Part shown: positions 1 through 7,593 of the stretch, in pieces | Numbering within the stretch: position 1 is the stretch's first letter | How the letters are laid out: each line of letters opens with the position of its first letter | Made by a program: the position numbers and the translations under genes | DNA from: Paenibacillus sp. 19GGS1-52 | GTDB taxonomy: Bacteria; Bacillota; Bacilli; Paenibacillales; Paenibacillaceae | DNA: 64,000 nucleotides | Direction: 5' to 3' | NCBI RefSeq assembly: GCF_022369515.1 | Contig: NZ_CP059724.1 | Coordinates: 4,960,001 to 5,024,000 of the forward strand | Notes under the pieces: generated by a model | Databases searched by the model: none | Told to the model about the DNA's origin: nothing | Seen by the model: the letters and a program-made list of their open reading frames with translations, nothing else

Positions 1-596
1 GAGTTATGGGTCAGAGTCCACAACGAAGTGCCGTCACCATGAATGACGAGGGGCAAGCCCTTGCGAATGCGGTCCACAAGTGCCCATGGATGCTCCCAAC
101 TGGTGAGTGACGCCGGTATCGCTGTATCTCCATAAGTATGAGAGGGACGAACAATGGTAACCGGAAAATTGCTGCTGTGGTATGCTTCCAGCAATAATTC
201 TTCACAGGCAATTTTATCACGCGAATACTGCCAGTAAGGATTCTCAAGCGGGGTCTCTTCCGTAATGAGATAGTTCCGTTGTGGCTTCTGGTAGGCAGAA
301 GCGGAGCTGATATAAATATACTGTTTTGTTTTGCCAGTAAACAGTTCAATATCTGTCTGCACATGATCCGGTGTAAAAGCGATCCAGTCAACGACAACAT
401 CGAACTCATAATCCTTGAGCGCTTCTGCAGACTCTGCCTGATTGCGGATATCGCCTCTGATTACCTTCGTACCTTCCGGTACGAACTCGTCACGTTGGCC
501 TCTATTAAATAAATACAGCTCCACCCCGCGCTCCACGGCTAGCCGTGATACTGCTTGGCTGATCAATCCCGTGCCGCCGATAAATAATACCTTCAT
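1..596 (-). CDS. NAD-dependent epimerase/dehydratase (SDR), partial at window edge
   Basis: An open minus-strand frame runs from an ATG at 594-596 to the window edge, so the C-terminus is missing. The protein starts with a Rossmann dinucleotide-binding loop (GGTGLIS at about residues 7-13). It carries the Y-x3-K active-site pair in QYSRDK, as expected for an extended short-chain dehydrogenase of the nucleotide-sugar epimerase/reductase type. Its ATG overlaps the TGA of the upstream SDR gene (ATGA, 593-596), so the two are probably translationally coupled in one operon with the aldo/keto reductase. The substrate cannot be told from sequence; a sugar or sugar-derived ketone is the usual inference. 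Confidence 0.85.
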   Translation of the reverse strand, partial: MKVLFIGGTGLISQAVSRLAVERGVELYLFNRGQRDEFVPEGTKVIRGDIRNQAESAEALKDYEFDVVVDWIAFTPDHVQTDIELFTGKTKQYIYISSASAYQKPQRNYLITEETPLENPYWQYSRDKIACEELLLEAYHSSNFPVTIVRPSHTYGDTAIPASLTSWEHPWALVDRIRKGLPLVIHGDGTSLWTLTHN

Positions 597-1450
597 GCTT
601 CACTCTCCTTAACATAATCCCGCCAAGCATGCTTAGGCTGCCAGTTCAGCAGCTTCTTGGCTTTCGCATTGCTGAGTAGCGTCTCATAACCCTCAAATGG
701 CTGACGGAAATCTGTCACCTCTGGAAAACGTGCGGCCATTAAATCTCGGCTTGAAACTGCCATGCTCGTATCATCCGCCGCTATATTAAGTGCCACAGAC
801 CCCAGTCCTTCGGCTTCGATCGCCAACTGGCAGGCCTCTGCAACATCCCTTGTGTCAATATAGCTCCACAGAATCCGGTCACGCTGCTCAGGATCATGAA
901 TAAAGGACGGGAAACGTTCGTAAGCCGAAGGATCAATAACATTTCCGATTCTAAGCGAAACGACCTGCATACCCGTTCTGTGGTGGAACATATCTGCCGT
1001 CTGCTCGTTCACAATTTTGGACAGACCGTAGCTATCTTGGGGCAACTGAGGATGATCCTCGTCAACCGGCACATATTGTGGACCAAAGCGATTGACTGCA
1101 AAAACAATCCCGTAGGAGGATTCACTAGAAGCGATAACCGCTTTTCGAATACCGAGCCCTGCAGCAGCCTCCAAAATATTGTAAGTAGACATGACATTAT
1201 TCTGGAATGTGACCTCGTTCGTCTTAATATGTGCGGCCGGTATGGCAGCCAAATGCACCACTGCATCAGCACCTGCCAGTACACCATACACTTCACCCAG
1301 ATTATTTAAATCAGCAACGAGGGTATGGCAAAGTGGGTCAGCAGGTTTTTGCGTATCTACGTTTACAACCTCATAGCCCTGCTCTACAAAATGCCGCACT
1401 ACCCATTTCCCCAACATTCCGCTTCCACCAGTAATAACAACCTTAGTCAT
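593..1450 (-). CDS. NAD(P)-dependent epimerase/dehydratase (SDR)
   Basis: This 285-residue extended SDR has the nucleotide-binding motif GGSGMLG at residues 8-14. Active-site Ser residues lie near 109-112, and the catalytic Y141-x3-K145 pair sits in YGLSK. The ATG at 1450 is preferred over an upstream in-frame start because an AAAGGAGAA ribosome site sits just before it. It follows the aldo/keto reductase by 28 bases and overlaps the next SDR by four bases. The family oxidises, reduces or epimerises nucleotide sugars and related compounds; the substrate is unknown here. Pairing with a second SDR and an AKR suggests a small carbohydrate or detoxification operon. Confidence 0.88.
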   Translation of the reverse strand: MTKVVITGGSGMLGKWVVRHFVEQGYEVVNVDTQKPADPLCHTLVADLNNLGEVYGVLAGADAVVHLAAIPAAHIKTNEVTFQNNVMSTYNILEAAAGLGIRKAVIASSESSYGIVFAVNRFGPQYVPVDEDHPQLPQDSYGLSKIVNEQTADMFHHRTGMQVVSLRIGNVIDPSAYERFPSFIHDPEQRDRILWSYIDTRDVAEACQLAIEAEGLGSVALNIAADDTSMAVSSRDLMAARFPEVTDFRQPFEGYETLLSNAKAKKLLNWQPKHAWRDYVKESEA

Positions 1451-1478
1451 GTTCTTATTCTCCTTTTGTAGGATAAGA

Positions 1479-2417
1479 CTAACTAATAATATCCTCAATT
1501 TGCTTCAACACTTCATCTGTAAGCTCTATACCAGAAGCTTTAACATTCTCCTCAACCTGTTCTGGACGACTCGCACCAACAAGCGCACTGGCTACATTCG
1601 GCTGACGTAAGATCCAAGCCAAGGCCAGATTTCCGACTGAAATATTCAGTTCAGCAGCAATTGTGCCCAACTGGCGGACTTGTTCGATCTTTTCTTCTGT
1701 AATGCCTTTGCGCATCCAATCCAGCTTAGCCGCACGGCTATCTGCAGGAATGTCAGATATGGAACTGTATTTACCAGTCAGCAATCCTTGCGCTAGCGGA
1801 GAGAACACAACCTGTCCAATACCCTTCCGCTGCCCAAGCGGGATAATCTCTTTCTCGATATAACGCTCAAACATATTATAAATAGGTTGATTGACGACAA
1901 TGTGATCGAGCAGGTAACGATCCGCTACAGCCAGCGCTTCCGCCATTTGTGCAGCCGTCCATTCACTAACACCAATGTAATACACTTTGCCTTGGCGAAC
2001 CAGATCATCCAGTGCACGCAAGGTCTCCTCTATCGGAGTCTCCGTATCATAACGGTGGCAATAGAGAATATCCACATAATCTTCACCGAGCCGCTTTAAG
2101 CTGGCATGACACTGCTCTGTGATATGCTTACGGGAAAGTCCACGATCATTAGGTCCTTCACCCATATCACCATATACTTTTGTTGCCAATACATAAGATT
2201 CGCGCGGATATCCACGTAATGTCTCACCCAATACCTTTTCCGCTGCACCCTTCTCATATACATTAGCTGTATCGAAAAAATTAACACCTAATTCGTAAGC
2301 GGTTTCAATGGCTTTGACAGCATTCTCCTTCTCTACATATCCTCCGTATGTCAGCCAGCTGCCTAAGCTGATTTCACTAACTTTAAGACCGGTTCCACCT
2401 AGTCTGCGATATTTCAT
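1479..2417 (-). CDS. aldo/keto reductase
   Basis: This 312-residue cytosolic NADPH-dependent oxidoreductase belongs to the aldo/keto reductase superfamily, KCNAB/YghZ-like branch. The catalytic tetrad is visible: D49 and Y54 (FDTANVY), K80 (LATKV) and H121 (YCHRYD). The start at 2417 is chosen because AGGAG lies seven bases upstream; the longer frame would include that site. It heads an operon with two SDR genes and is divergent from an HxlR regulator, the usual arrangement for a redox-responsive or electrophile-responsive reductase. The physiological carbonyl substrate is not known. Confidence 0.92.
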   Translation of the reverse strand: MKYRRLGGTGLKVSEISLGSWLTYGGYVEKENAVKAIETAYELGVNFFDTANVYEKGAAEKVLGETLRGYPRESYVLATKVYGDMGEGPNDRGLSRKHITEQCHASLKRLGEDYVDILYCHRYDTETPIEETLRALDDLVRQGKVYYIGVSEWTAAQMAEALAVADRYLLDHIVVNQPIYNMFERYIEKEIIPLGQRKGIGQVVFSPLAQGLLTGKYSSISDIPADSRAAKLDWMRKGITEEKIEQVRQLGTIAAELNISVGNLALAWILRQPNVASALVGASRPEQVEENVKASGIELTDEVLKQIEDIIS

Positions 2418-2545
2418 CCGTATTGCTCCTCTCAATATCCTACTGTTATCATTAGTAGGGTTGCTTCAAGTTCATATTCATTCTAGAATAGTTTATATAT
2501 AATAGAAAGAAGTGAAAAATAGTTTATTATATGATCCCTAATATA

Positions 2546-2569
2546 GTTGCTATACTCTAGTATAGTAAC
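2546..2569. promoter_or_regulatory. Near-perfect palindrome, candidate HxlR operator
   Basis: GTTGCTATACT and AGTATAGTAAC form an 11-base inverted repeat with one mismatch and a two-base centre. It lies 21 bases before the hxlR-type start and within the divergent promoter region shared with the reductase operon. HxlR proteins bind as dimers to such sites and usually repress the divergent gene. Binding is inferred. Confidence 0.5.
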
Positions 2570-2590
2570 ACCGGAGCAGGAGGAGATTCC

Positions 2591-2935
2591 TTGAAAACGG
2601 TTAAATCTGCCAGTAATTATATCCCCAAGAGCCCTGTTACAATTGAATGTAATGTGGAAAAAACACTAAATGTGCTAGGTGGAAAATGGGCGTTCCTGGT
2701 TCTGCGAGAATTGTTCGATGGAACCCAGCGTTTCGGAGCGCTGCAGCGCAAAATTGACAATGTCAGCCCTCGTGCCCTGACTACTACTCTGCGCCATCTA
2801 GAGGAGCAAGGTGTACTTGAACGCCATGTTTTTCCGACCGTCCCAGTCACAGTAGAATATTCCTTAACGCCAAAAGGCGAGGATTTGCACCAAATCCTGA
2901 AAGAAATGAAGCTGTGGTCAGCCAAATGGACGTAA
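2591..2935 (+). CDS. HxlR-family winged-helix transcriptional regulator
   Basis: This 114-residue DNA-binding protein has the HxlR/MarR-like signature: a Cys near the N-terminus (IECNVEKTL), the conserved GGKWAFLVLREL helix, the recognition region SPRALTTTLRHLEEQGVLER, and the wing EYSLTPKGEDL. It starts with TTG after GGAGGAGA. Many HxlR proteins sense electrophiles or oxidants through a single N-terminal Cys and control a neighbouring reductase. The divergent aldo/keto reductase operon is the obvious target, and a palindrome between the two genes is a candidate operator. Confidence 0.9.
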   Translation: MKTVKSASNYIPKSPVTIECNVEKTLNVLGGKWAFLVLRELFDGTQRFGALQRKIDNVSPRALTTTLRHLEEQGVLERHVFPTVPVTVEYSLTPKGEDLHQILKEMKLWSAKWT

Positions 2936-2964
2936 CGGCCGCAAACCTATCTTTTTAATAATTC

Positions 2965-3017
2965 AAAAAATCCCCTTCGAGTAACAGTTGCTATACTGCT
3001 GACTCAAGGGGGTTTTT
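2965..3017. terminator. Bidirectional Rho-independent terminator
   Basis: The arms CCCCTTCGAGT (2972-2982) and ACTCAAGGGG (3002-3011) pair almost fully. An A-run flanks the left and a T-run the right, so it can stop both the hxlR transcript and the converging peptide operon. The loop contains an exact copy of the hxlR operator half-site (2987-2997). Confidence 0.8.
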
Positions 3018-3046
3018 CGATACATGAAATCATATAATTATTCAGC

Positions 3047-3322
3047 TTAAAGGGCCTGCTCAGATTCTAGAATAGCATGAATTTCCAAGAAAAAAGCAAA
3101 CAACTCCTCAACATCATTTACCGCTTCGATATAATTGCAAGAGTAGGCCTGAGTCATATTCTCCGCGATTTGAGATGCCTGATTCAGACCATTAATATGA
3201 TCCCATATGGTTACGGCAGTATCATTGAGCGTATAGGCTTTACCATTACCGAATAATATCGTTTGCCCTCCTATAACTCGTTTGCGAAAATGTATTGATT
3301 TCTTATAAAGAATATCATCCAT
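3047..3322 (-). CDS. PqqD-like peptide chaperone (RiPP recognition element)
   Basis: This protein of about 91 residues has the PqqD fold pattern: an N-terminal beta segment (RVIGGQTILFGNGKAYTLN), then TAVTIWDHINGLNQASQIAENM and a helix with DVEELFAFFLEIHAIL. PqqD-type RRE proteins bind the leader of a precursor peptide and deliver it to the radical SAM or other modifying enzyme. It is the last gene of the operon and follows the nucleotidyltransferase directly. A TTG three bases upstream (3325) is an equally spaced alternative start. Its presence is a strong argument that the operon modifies a ribosomal peptide. Confidence 0.82.
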   Translation of the reverse strand: MDDILYKKSIHFRKRVIGGQTILFGNGKAYTLNDTAVTIWDHINGLNQASQIAENMTQAYSCNYIEAVNDVEELFAFFLEIHAILESEQAL

Positions 3323-3325
3323 CAA

Positions 3326-4141
3326 TTAGAATTCTCCCTTCTGCCCGATCCCGTCAATTATAAAATTAATAAACTCTAACAGCCGCTCTGCCTGTTTTCC
3401 AATCTCCTGTCTATCCATATTTGAACAATGAAACAAGAGCTGATTTACTCTTTTGAGAATAAAGGCAGCCTCAGGGTCCTCTAGAGCCAACGAATTCAAA
3501 AGAATATAGGTCCACTTTTTCTTGTCCAACGTCCGTTGTTTAGAGAATAAGAATGCCTGCACTGCTTTGAAAAGAGCGTCATGTGCAATAATATAAGCGG
3601 TCTCGAATTGTGAGATTTCCAGATTTCCCAGAATATCATCATAGTCATTATCAATACTATTAATCAGCTTTCTACTCATAAATTTGCAAAACTTCGCTTG
3701 ATCCAGCCGATTGCGAGCTTGAAAATAACTCTGCTGATTAAAAATAGGCTTACTTACAATAAAACGATGTAATAACGATGTCACATCATCAAGAGAGTAG
3801 CCAACAATATCAATTTGATTATTAGTCCTTATACTCAAATCTTCGAAATTCAGTGCCTTTACTTGTTTAAGCAAACTTTCTACCACGGCCTCCGGCCAAT
3901 ATTCGATATCGCAATTGACTCCTTGTACCGTAACAAAAGTGGTCTTCACATCGTCGTTGTTATAGACAATTTCTTCGATATCGTTTAAGGAGTGAAATTC
4001 TTTCTTAATAACAAACACATCTAGATCTGATTTTGAATTACCAATTCCTTGGATCAGCGATCCACTCAAAAAAACATAATCCTCATCATTAAGAGCAATC
4101 GCTTTTAACAACTCCTCTTTAATCTCATCAATATTAAGCAT
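3326..4141 (-). CDS. Nucleotidyltransferase-fold protein
   Basis: This 271-residue protein begins with a DNA-polymerase-beta-like nucleotidyltransferase core: G27-S28 in LSGSLIQGIG, D39 and D41 in SDLDVFV, and a third acidic residue near D78 (CDIEYW). The rest is helical and may be substrate-binding. Such enzymes transfer NMP groups to small molecules, proteins or phosphorylated peptides. Similar proteins occur beside HPr-kinase-like genes in some Bacillales lasso-peptide clusters. Here it lies between the ABC permeases and the PqqD-like gene, preceded by AAGGAG. A role in tailoring or self-protection is inferred, and the acceptor is unknown. Confidence 0.75.
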   Translation of the reverse strand: MLNIDEIKEELLKAIALNDEDYVFLSGSLIQGIGNSKSDLDVFVIKKEFHSLNDIEEIVYNNDDVKTTFVTVQGVNCDIEYWPEAVVESLLKQVKALNFEDLSIRTNNQIDIVGYSLDDVTSLLHRFIVSKPIFNQQSYFQARNRLDQAKFCKFMSRKLINSIDNDYDDILGNLEISQFETAYIIAHDALFKAVQAFLFSKQRTLDKKKWTYILLNSLALEDPEAAFILKRVNQLLFHCSNMDRQEIGKQAERLLEFINFIIDGIGQKGEF

Positions 4142-4164
4142 CCGGTTAGCTCCTTAACTTAAAT

Positions 4165-4956
4165 TTAGTAGGAATCCAAGCTAGCTCTGACTTTGGATAT
4201 TCGCTCAAATAAATGGAGAAGTAAATAGCCCAAACCAAAGTAACCTAGGCCCAAAAGAAGCTCTTTAATGATATGGCTGAATACAAGTGCTGAAAACCCA
4301 TCACTATTTAATAATTGACAAGCAACAATCCCGTTAGTAAGCGGCAGGAAGCCCGAGATATGCTGAATCCATATGGGAAGATGTGACAGAGGAACTACAG
4401 CACCGCTGAACAGCCAAAGAACAAACATGCATAGATTCATAATTAAATTCAGATCCCGTACAATATAACCGGCTGAACCGATTAATAGACCAAATCCCAT
4501 TGCAGAAAACATACTGCATAAAATAATGATCGTTAGAAATCCAAAATCAGGAGTAAACACATTCACATGAAAAACTAGCAGGCTAAAGATAAATCCCATT
4601 AATACGGATAAACATCCATCAATAATATGCATAAATGCTCGTCCTATAAATACAAAGAATTTATTAGCCGTGGAGGCTATGACCAGGGTTAATGTGCCAA
4701 AGCGCCTTTCCTGCGTAATCACAAAACCGACCCCGAATAATGCATTATAAGCACATAATAAAAAAGAATTTCCGATTATATAGCTAGTCATTTTTTCGTC
4801 GCCGTAAATATACCGGGATAGCAGCACCAAAAAAGATAGCTGGCAGAGGGGGTTTGCTATCTTGATTAGAATAAAAGTTTTGAAATCCATAAAACCGTAC
4901 AATGCTTTATAGGATAATAACGATTGCCGAAAAAACCTTGCAAGATTAGTCCCCAT
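4165..4956 (-). CDS. ABC-2 type transporter permease
   Basis: This 263-residue integral membrane protein has about six hydrophobic segments and the ABC-2 layout of drug, antibiotic and polysaccharide exporters. The late segment LFSGAVVPLSHLPIWIQHISGFLPLTNGI is typical of the family. It starts one base after the stop of the other permease. It probably forms a heterodimeric exporter with that permease and the ATPase at 5740, moving the operon's product out of the cell or protecting the producer. Confidence 0.85.
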   Translation of the reverse strand: MGTNLARFFRQSLLSYKALYGFMDFKTFILIKIANPLCQLSFLVLLSRYIYGDEKMTSYIIGNSFLLCAYNALFGVGFVITQERRFGTLTLVIASTANKFFVFIGRAFMHIIDGCLSVLMGFIFSLLVFHVNVFTPDFGFLTIIILCSMFSAMGFGLLIGSAGYIVRDLNLIMNLCMFVLWLFSGAVVPLSHLPIWIQHISGFLPLTNGIVACQLLNSDGFSALVFSHIIKELLLGLGYFGLGYLLLHLFERISKVRASLDSY

Positions 4957-4957
4957 C

Positions 4958-5743
4958 TCAATGCACTCCCAGAGTTCCTTTTTCTCTTATTAAACTATTG
5001 AAATTTTTATAGAACAGTACCATTAAAGCTAGATATATCACATTCAGCAAACTAAATACGCTTAACTTCCATATGAAATCCGGGTAGCTCAGATTGCCTG
5101 ACATACTCTCTTTTAGCAGATCCGTGGACCAGGTTGGAGATAAAATATAAGAAAACCATTGCAACCCTTTGGGCAAAAGTGTAACGGGGAATACAACTCC
5201 ACACAAAATAAAAACAGGGTACTCTAAACAGTTCATAAATACTCTGGAATTCCTCGAAAGAGTGAAAAGTAAGGCTAACAGTAGGGAAATAATGATAAAG
5301 GATAAAATAGTTACGATAGCGGATGAGATAAAAAGCAGTGGCTGTCCTATTGTGACCCTAAACCCTAGCAATCCCGTTACACAGACGATACTAATCACAA
5401 CGGAGAACAGACCTAAGGCGATGTTTCCCAATACCTTTCCCAAATAAATAATTCTGAAATCACTTGGCACAGTGTATATCGTTTCTAAAGTACCCATATA
5501 TCTTTCACGTTCAATATCACTTGCAGAGGAATAAATCATTGAACTCCACAGATTCATGATCCCGGTTCCGATAATAATACGTTCACCGATGTCTGAAAGC
5601 TCGGAACGATTATACATAAAGTAAAGCAGTAGGGAATAAAACAATGGCTGTAGAATAATGACAAACCGGAAGGTAGGTCTGGAGAAGCTTTGCTTCATGT
5701 GGATAATAAAGCTAGCACAAATTGTCCTTAATATGTATTTCAT
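4958..5743 (-). CDS. ABC-2 type transporter permease
   Basis: This 261-residue membrane protein has about six transmembrane segments. The first lies near residues 27-45, and the family-typical CGVVFPVTLLPKGLQWFSYILSPTWSTDLL lies near residues 175-205. The ATG overlaps the TGA of the ATPase gene (ATGA, 5740-5743). Pairing with a second ABC-2 permease and a DrrA-like ATPase points to export rather than uptake. The substrate is presumably the peptide-derived product of this operon. Confidence 0.85.
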   Translation of the reverse strand: MKYILRTICASFIIHMKQSFSRPTFRFVIILQPLFYSLLLYFMYNRSELSDIGERIIIGTGIMNLWSSMIYSSASDIERERYMGTLETIYTVPSDFRIIYLGKVLGNIALGLFSVVISIVCVTGLLGFRVTIGQPLLFISSAIVTILSFIIISLLLALLFTLSRNSRVFMNCLEYPVFILCGVVFPVTLLPKGLQWFSYILSPTWSTDLLKESMSGNLSYPDFIWKLSVFSLLNVIYLALMVLFYKNFNSLIREKGTLGVH

Positions 5744-6717
5744 GAGGACTCCTTGACATAACTGATATAAATGTCTTCCAAACTAGCCTCTTTCATTTCT
5801 ATTCCTTTGATTTCGTAATCAGATAAATAACCGATTATTGCTTTCATTACGGCTGAAGGGTTAACCGAAAGTATTTTAAGCAGATCCCATTCGTCTTTCC
5901 TCTGTCTCTGCACAGAAGAGGATTCTCCGATTTCGGATATAATTTGTTCAACAGTTGAATCCGATAATGGACTCACCTTAATTTCGAGCATTGAAGCCTC
6001 ATTTTTACCCTTTTTTATATTCGCAGTCGTGTCCAGGGCAAGTATTTTCCCTTTATCCATGATTGCGAGTCTATCGCACAATTCATCAGCCTCATACATG
6101 TAATGGGTTGTAATAACAATTGTTTTGCCTTTTTGGGATAGATTCTTCACAATATTTCTCAGTTCCTTGGCACCCACTGGGTCTAGGCCTATCGTAGGTT
6201 CATCCATAAACAAAATTTCAGGATCATTTACAAGACCTCTCGCAATTTGCAATCTTTGCTTCATGCCCTTAGAGAAATTTTCTACTCGTTCGTCTCCCCG
6301 TTCCTCCAACCCAACCAATTTAAGCAATTCGGGAATCCTCTCTTCTTTGACCTTTTTCGGGATCTTATAAAGATCTGAGAAGTAGAGCAAATTATCCCTC
6401 GCGCTGAGTCTCCAATACAGATTGCGTTCCCCACCATATATGAAATTAATAAGGGGTCTAAGCAGCTTTTCTTCACCAAACGGCTTATATCCCAGCACTT
6501 CGACTTCCCCTCCTGAAGGAGCAAGCAGGGTTGTAAGAATCTTAATGGTAGTTGTCTTTCCCGCCCCATTAGGTCCAAGTAAACCAAATATTTCTCCTCG
6601 TTTTACCTCAAAGGAAATATCATTGATTGCATGCGTAGTCTTTTTCACTTTTTTAAAAATACCATTATTGAACGTATAATCTCTTTTCAAATTACGAACC
6701 TTAATTACAGTGTCCAT
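5740..6717 (-). CDS. ABC transporter ATP-binding protein (DrrA/CcmA-like exporter)
   Basis: This 325-residue ATPase has Walker A GPNGAGKTT (about 48-56), signature FSKGMKQRLQIARG, Walker B LFMDEPTIGLDP and the switch His in TTHYMYEADEL. The C-terminal extension after residue 230 is typical of antibiotic-export ATPases. The ATG at 6717 is chosen because the upstream GTG lies inside the preceding gene and AAAAGAG is eight bases away. The stop of the protease gene overlaps the ATG by one base, so all exporter genes are coupled to the peptide and protease genes. Confidence 0.92.
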   Translation of the reverse strand: MDTVIKVRNLKRDYTFNNGIFKKVKKTTHAINDISFEVKRGEIFGLLGPNGAGKTTTIKILTTLLAPSGGEVEVLGYKPFGEEKLLRPLINFIYGGERNLYWRLSARDNLLYFSDLYKIPKKVKEERIPELLKLVGLEERGDERVENFSKGMKQRLQIARGLVNDPEILFMDEPTIGLDPVGAKELRNIVKNLSQKGKTIVITTHYMYEADELCDRLAIMDKGKILALDTTANIKKGKNEASMLEIKVSPLSDSTVEQIISEIGESSSVQRQRKDEWDLLKILSVNPSAVMKAIIGYLSDYEIKGIEMKEASLEDIYISYVKESS

Positions 6718-7454
6718 CACAACAACTCTTTTCTATCAACGTTGACACTGAAAATATGTATATACCTTAAATTAAGGATGATCCTCGGCGAATTATAAAC
6801 CAAATGCGCCAGAATAGATGGCAGCAAAGAATGAGAAAGAATAAATAGTTCGCCAGAGGTTAGCCCAAACAGAATCTGGATAATAAAATCATACGAACTA
6901 AAACGGTTAGACCACTGGGTTCCATAATGTGAGAGAAAGAAGAGAAAAGCACCTAAAAACAAATTAATCACATATAACTCTCCAACCGTGATCATAACAA
7001 ATCTAAAAAAATACTCTTCAGCAACTGGTGCAGCAATTAGCAAAATGATCGTTGACCACAGATCAATTCGTTCTTTGACTGGTGATAAAGCTATAAAATC
7101 AGCGGATAATATGACTTTCCATTCCTTCAACTTAGGCAAAATAAAGGCTAGTCCAATAATTATTCCCACGCCAGACCAGATAGTCCAATATTCAAAATAC
7201 GTCTCCGGATATTTACCTATTGCCAACGGTACCAGCATAGGAAGGATATAAAAGCTTCTTCTAATCAAAAGTGAACTTGCTCTATACTTCTGGGAGCGAA
7301 TTCTGCGCACATTGCCCATAATTAGAATCTGTAGCGTCCATAGTGCACAAAATTCACTATATCCAGAATCTGATATGGACATTAGCAGCAATAAAAAGAT
7401 ACTTGCCCATAGCAGATTTTCTCTACCGTTCATATAGTTGCTTTCCTTAATCAT
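6717..7454 (-). CDS. CPBP-family intramembrane metalloprotease
   Basis: This 245-residue polytopic membrane protein carries all three CPBP (CAAX protease/Abi) motifs: EE146-147 with R151 (AEEYFFR), F172-x3-H176 (FFLSH), and H217-x3-N221 (HLVYN). Members cleave membrane peptides and serve in prenyl-protein processing, bacteriocin immunity and maturation of some RiPPs. It is the first gene after the 22-codon peptide gene. It could therefore remove a leader, release the product at the membrane before export, or act as immunity protein. The function is inferred from position. Confidence 0.85.
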   Translation of the reverse strand: MIKESNYMNGRENLLWASIFLLLLMSISDSGYSEFCALWTLQILIMGNVRRIRSQKYRASSLLIRRSFYILPMLVPLAIGKYPETYFEYWTIWSGVGIIIGLAFILPKLKEWKVILSADFIALSPVKERIDLWSTIILLIAAPVAEEYFFRFVMITVGELYVINLFLGAFLFFLSHYGTQWSNRFSSYDFIIQILFGLTSGELFILSHSLLPSILAHLVYNSPRIILNLRYIHIFSVNVDRKELL

Positions 7455-7472
7455 TTCACACCCCCAGAGAAC

Positions 7473-7510
7473 AACTAGGGTGACAATAATAGCATATCGC
7501 CACCCTGGTT
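7473..7510 (-). promoter_or_regulatory. Long hairpin after peptide gene, no T-tract
   Basis: A roughly 16-bp stem forms in the minus-strand transcript (AACCAGGGTGGCGATA against TATTGTCACCCTAGTT). It has G-U pairs and one mismatch, and it lies 15 bases after the stop of the 22-codon gene and 19 before the protease start. Without a T-tract it is more likely a processing or RNA-stability element than a full terminator. It would keep peptide mRNA more abundant than exporter mRNA. Confidence 0.5.
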
Positions 7511-7524
7511 ATTCCTTCTGCTAG

Positions 7525-7593
7525 TTACTGCTCATGCATAAGAGCAGCTGGAATTTTGATCTCAGTTGCCTTTGGTTTATTATACTTTTTCAT
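7525..7593 (-). CDS. 22-residue candidate precursor peptide
   Basis: This very short gene starts with ATG at 7593, has a near-consensus AAGGGGGTGA ribosome site seven bases upstream and stops with TAA at 7525-7527. Its ATG overlaps the stop of the HPr-kinase-like gene (ATGA). The peptide begins KKYNKP, resembling the Y-x-x-P or W-x-K-P start of RRE-bound leaders and of PqqA, and ends AALMHEQ. PqqA itself is 22-24 residues and is handled by a PqqD protein and a radical SAM enzyme, both encoded here. The only hydroxyl amino acids are Tyr4 and Thr10, and there is no Cys. The product is unknown; the strong ribosome site is the best evidence that it is a real gene. Confidence 0.7.
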   Translation of the reverse strand: MKKYNKPKATEIKIPAALMHEQ

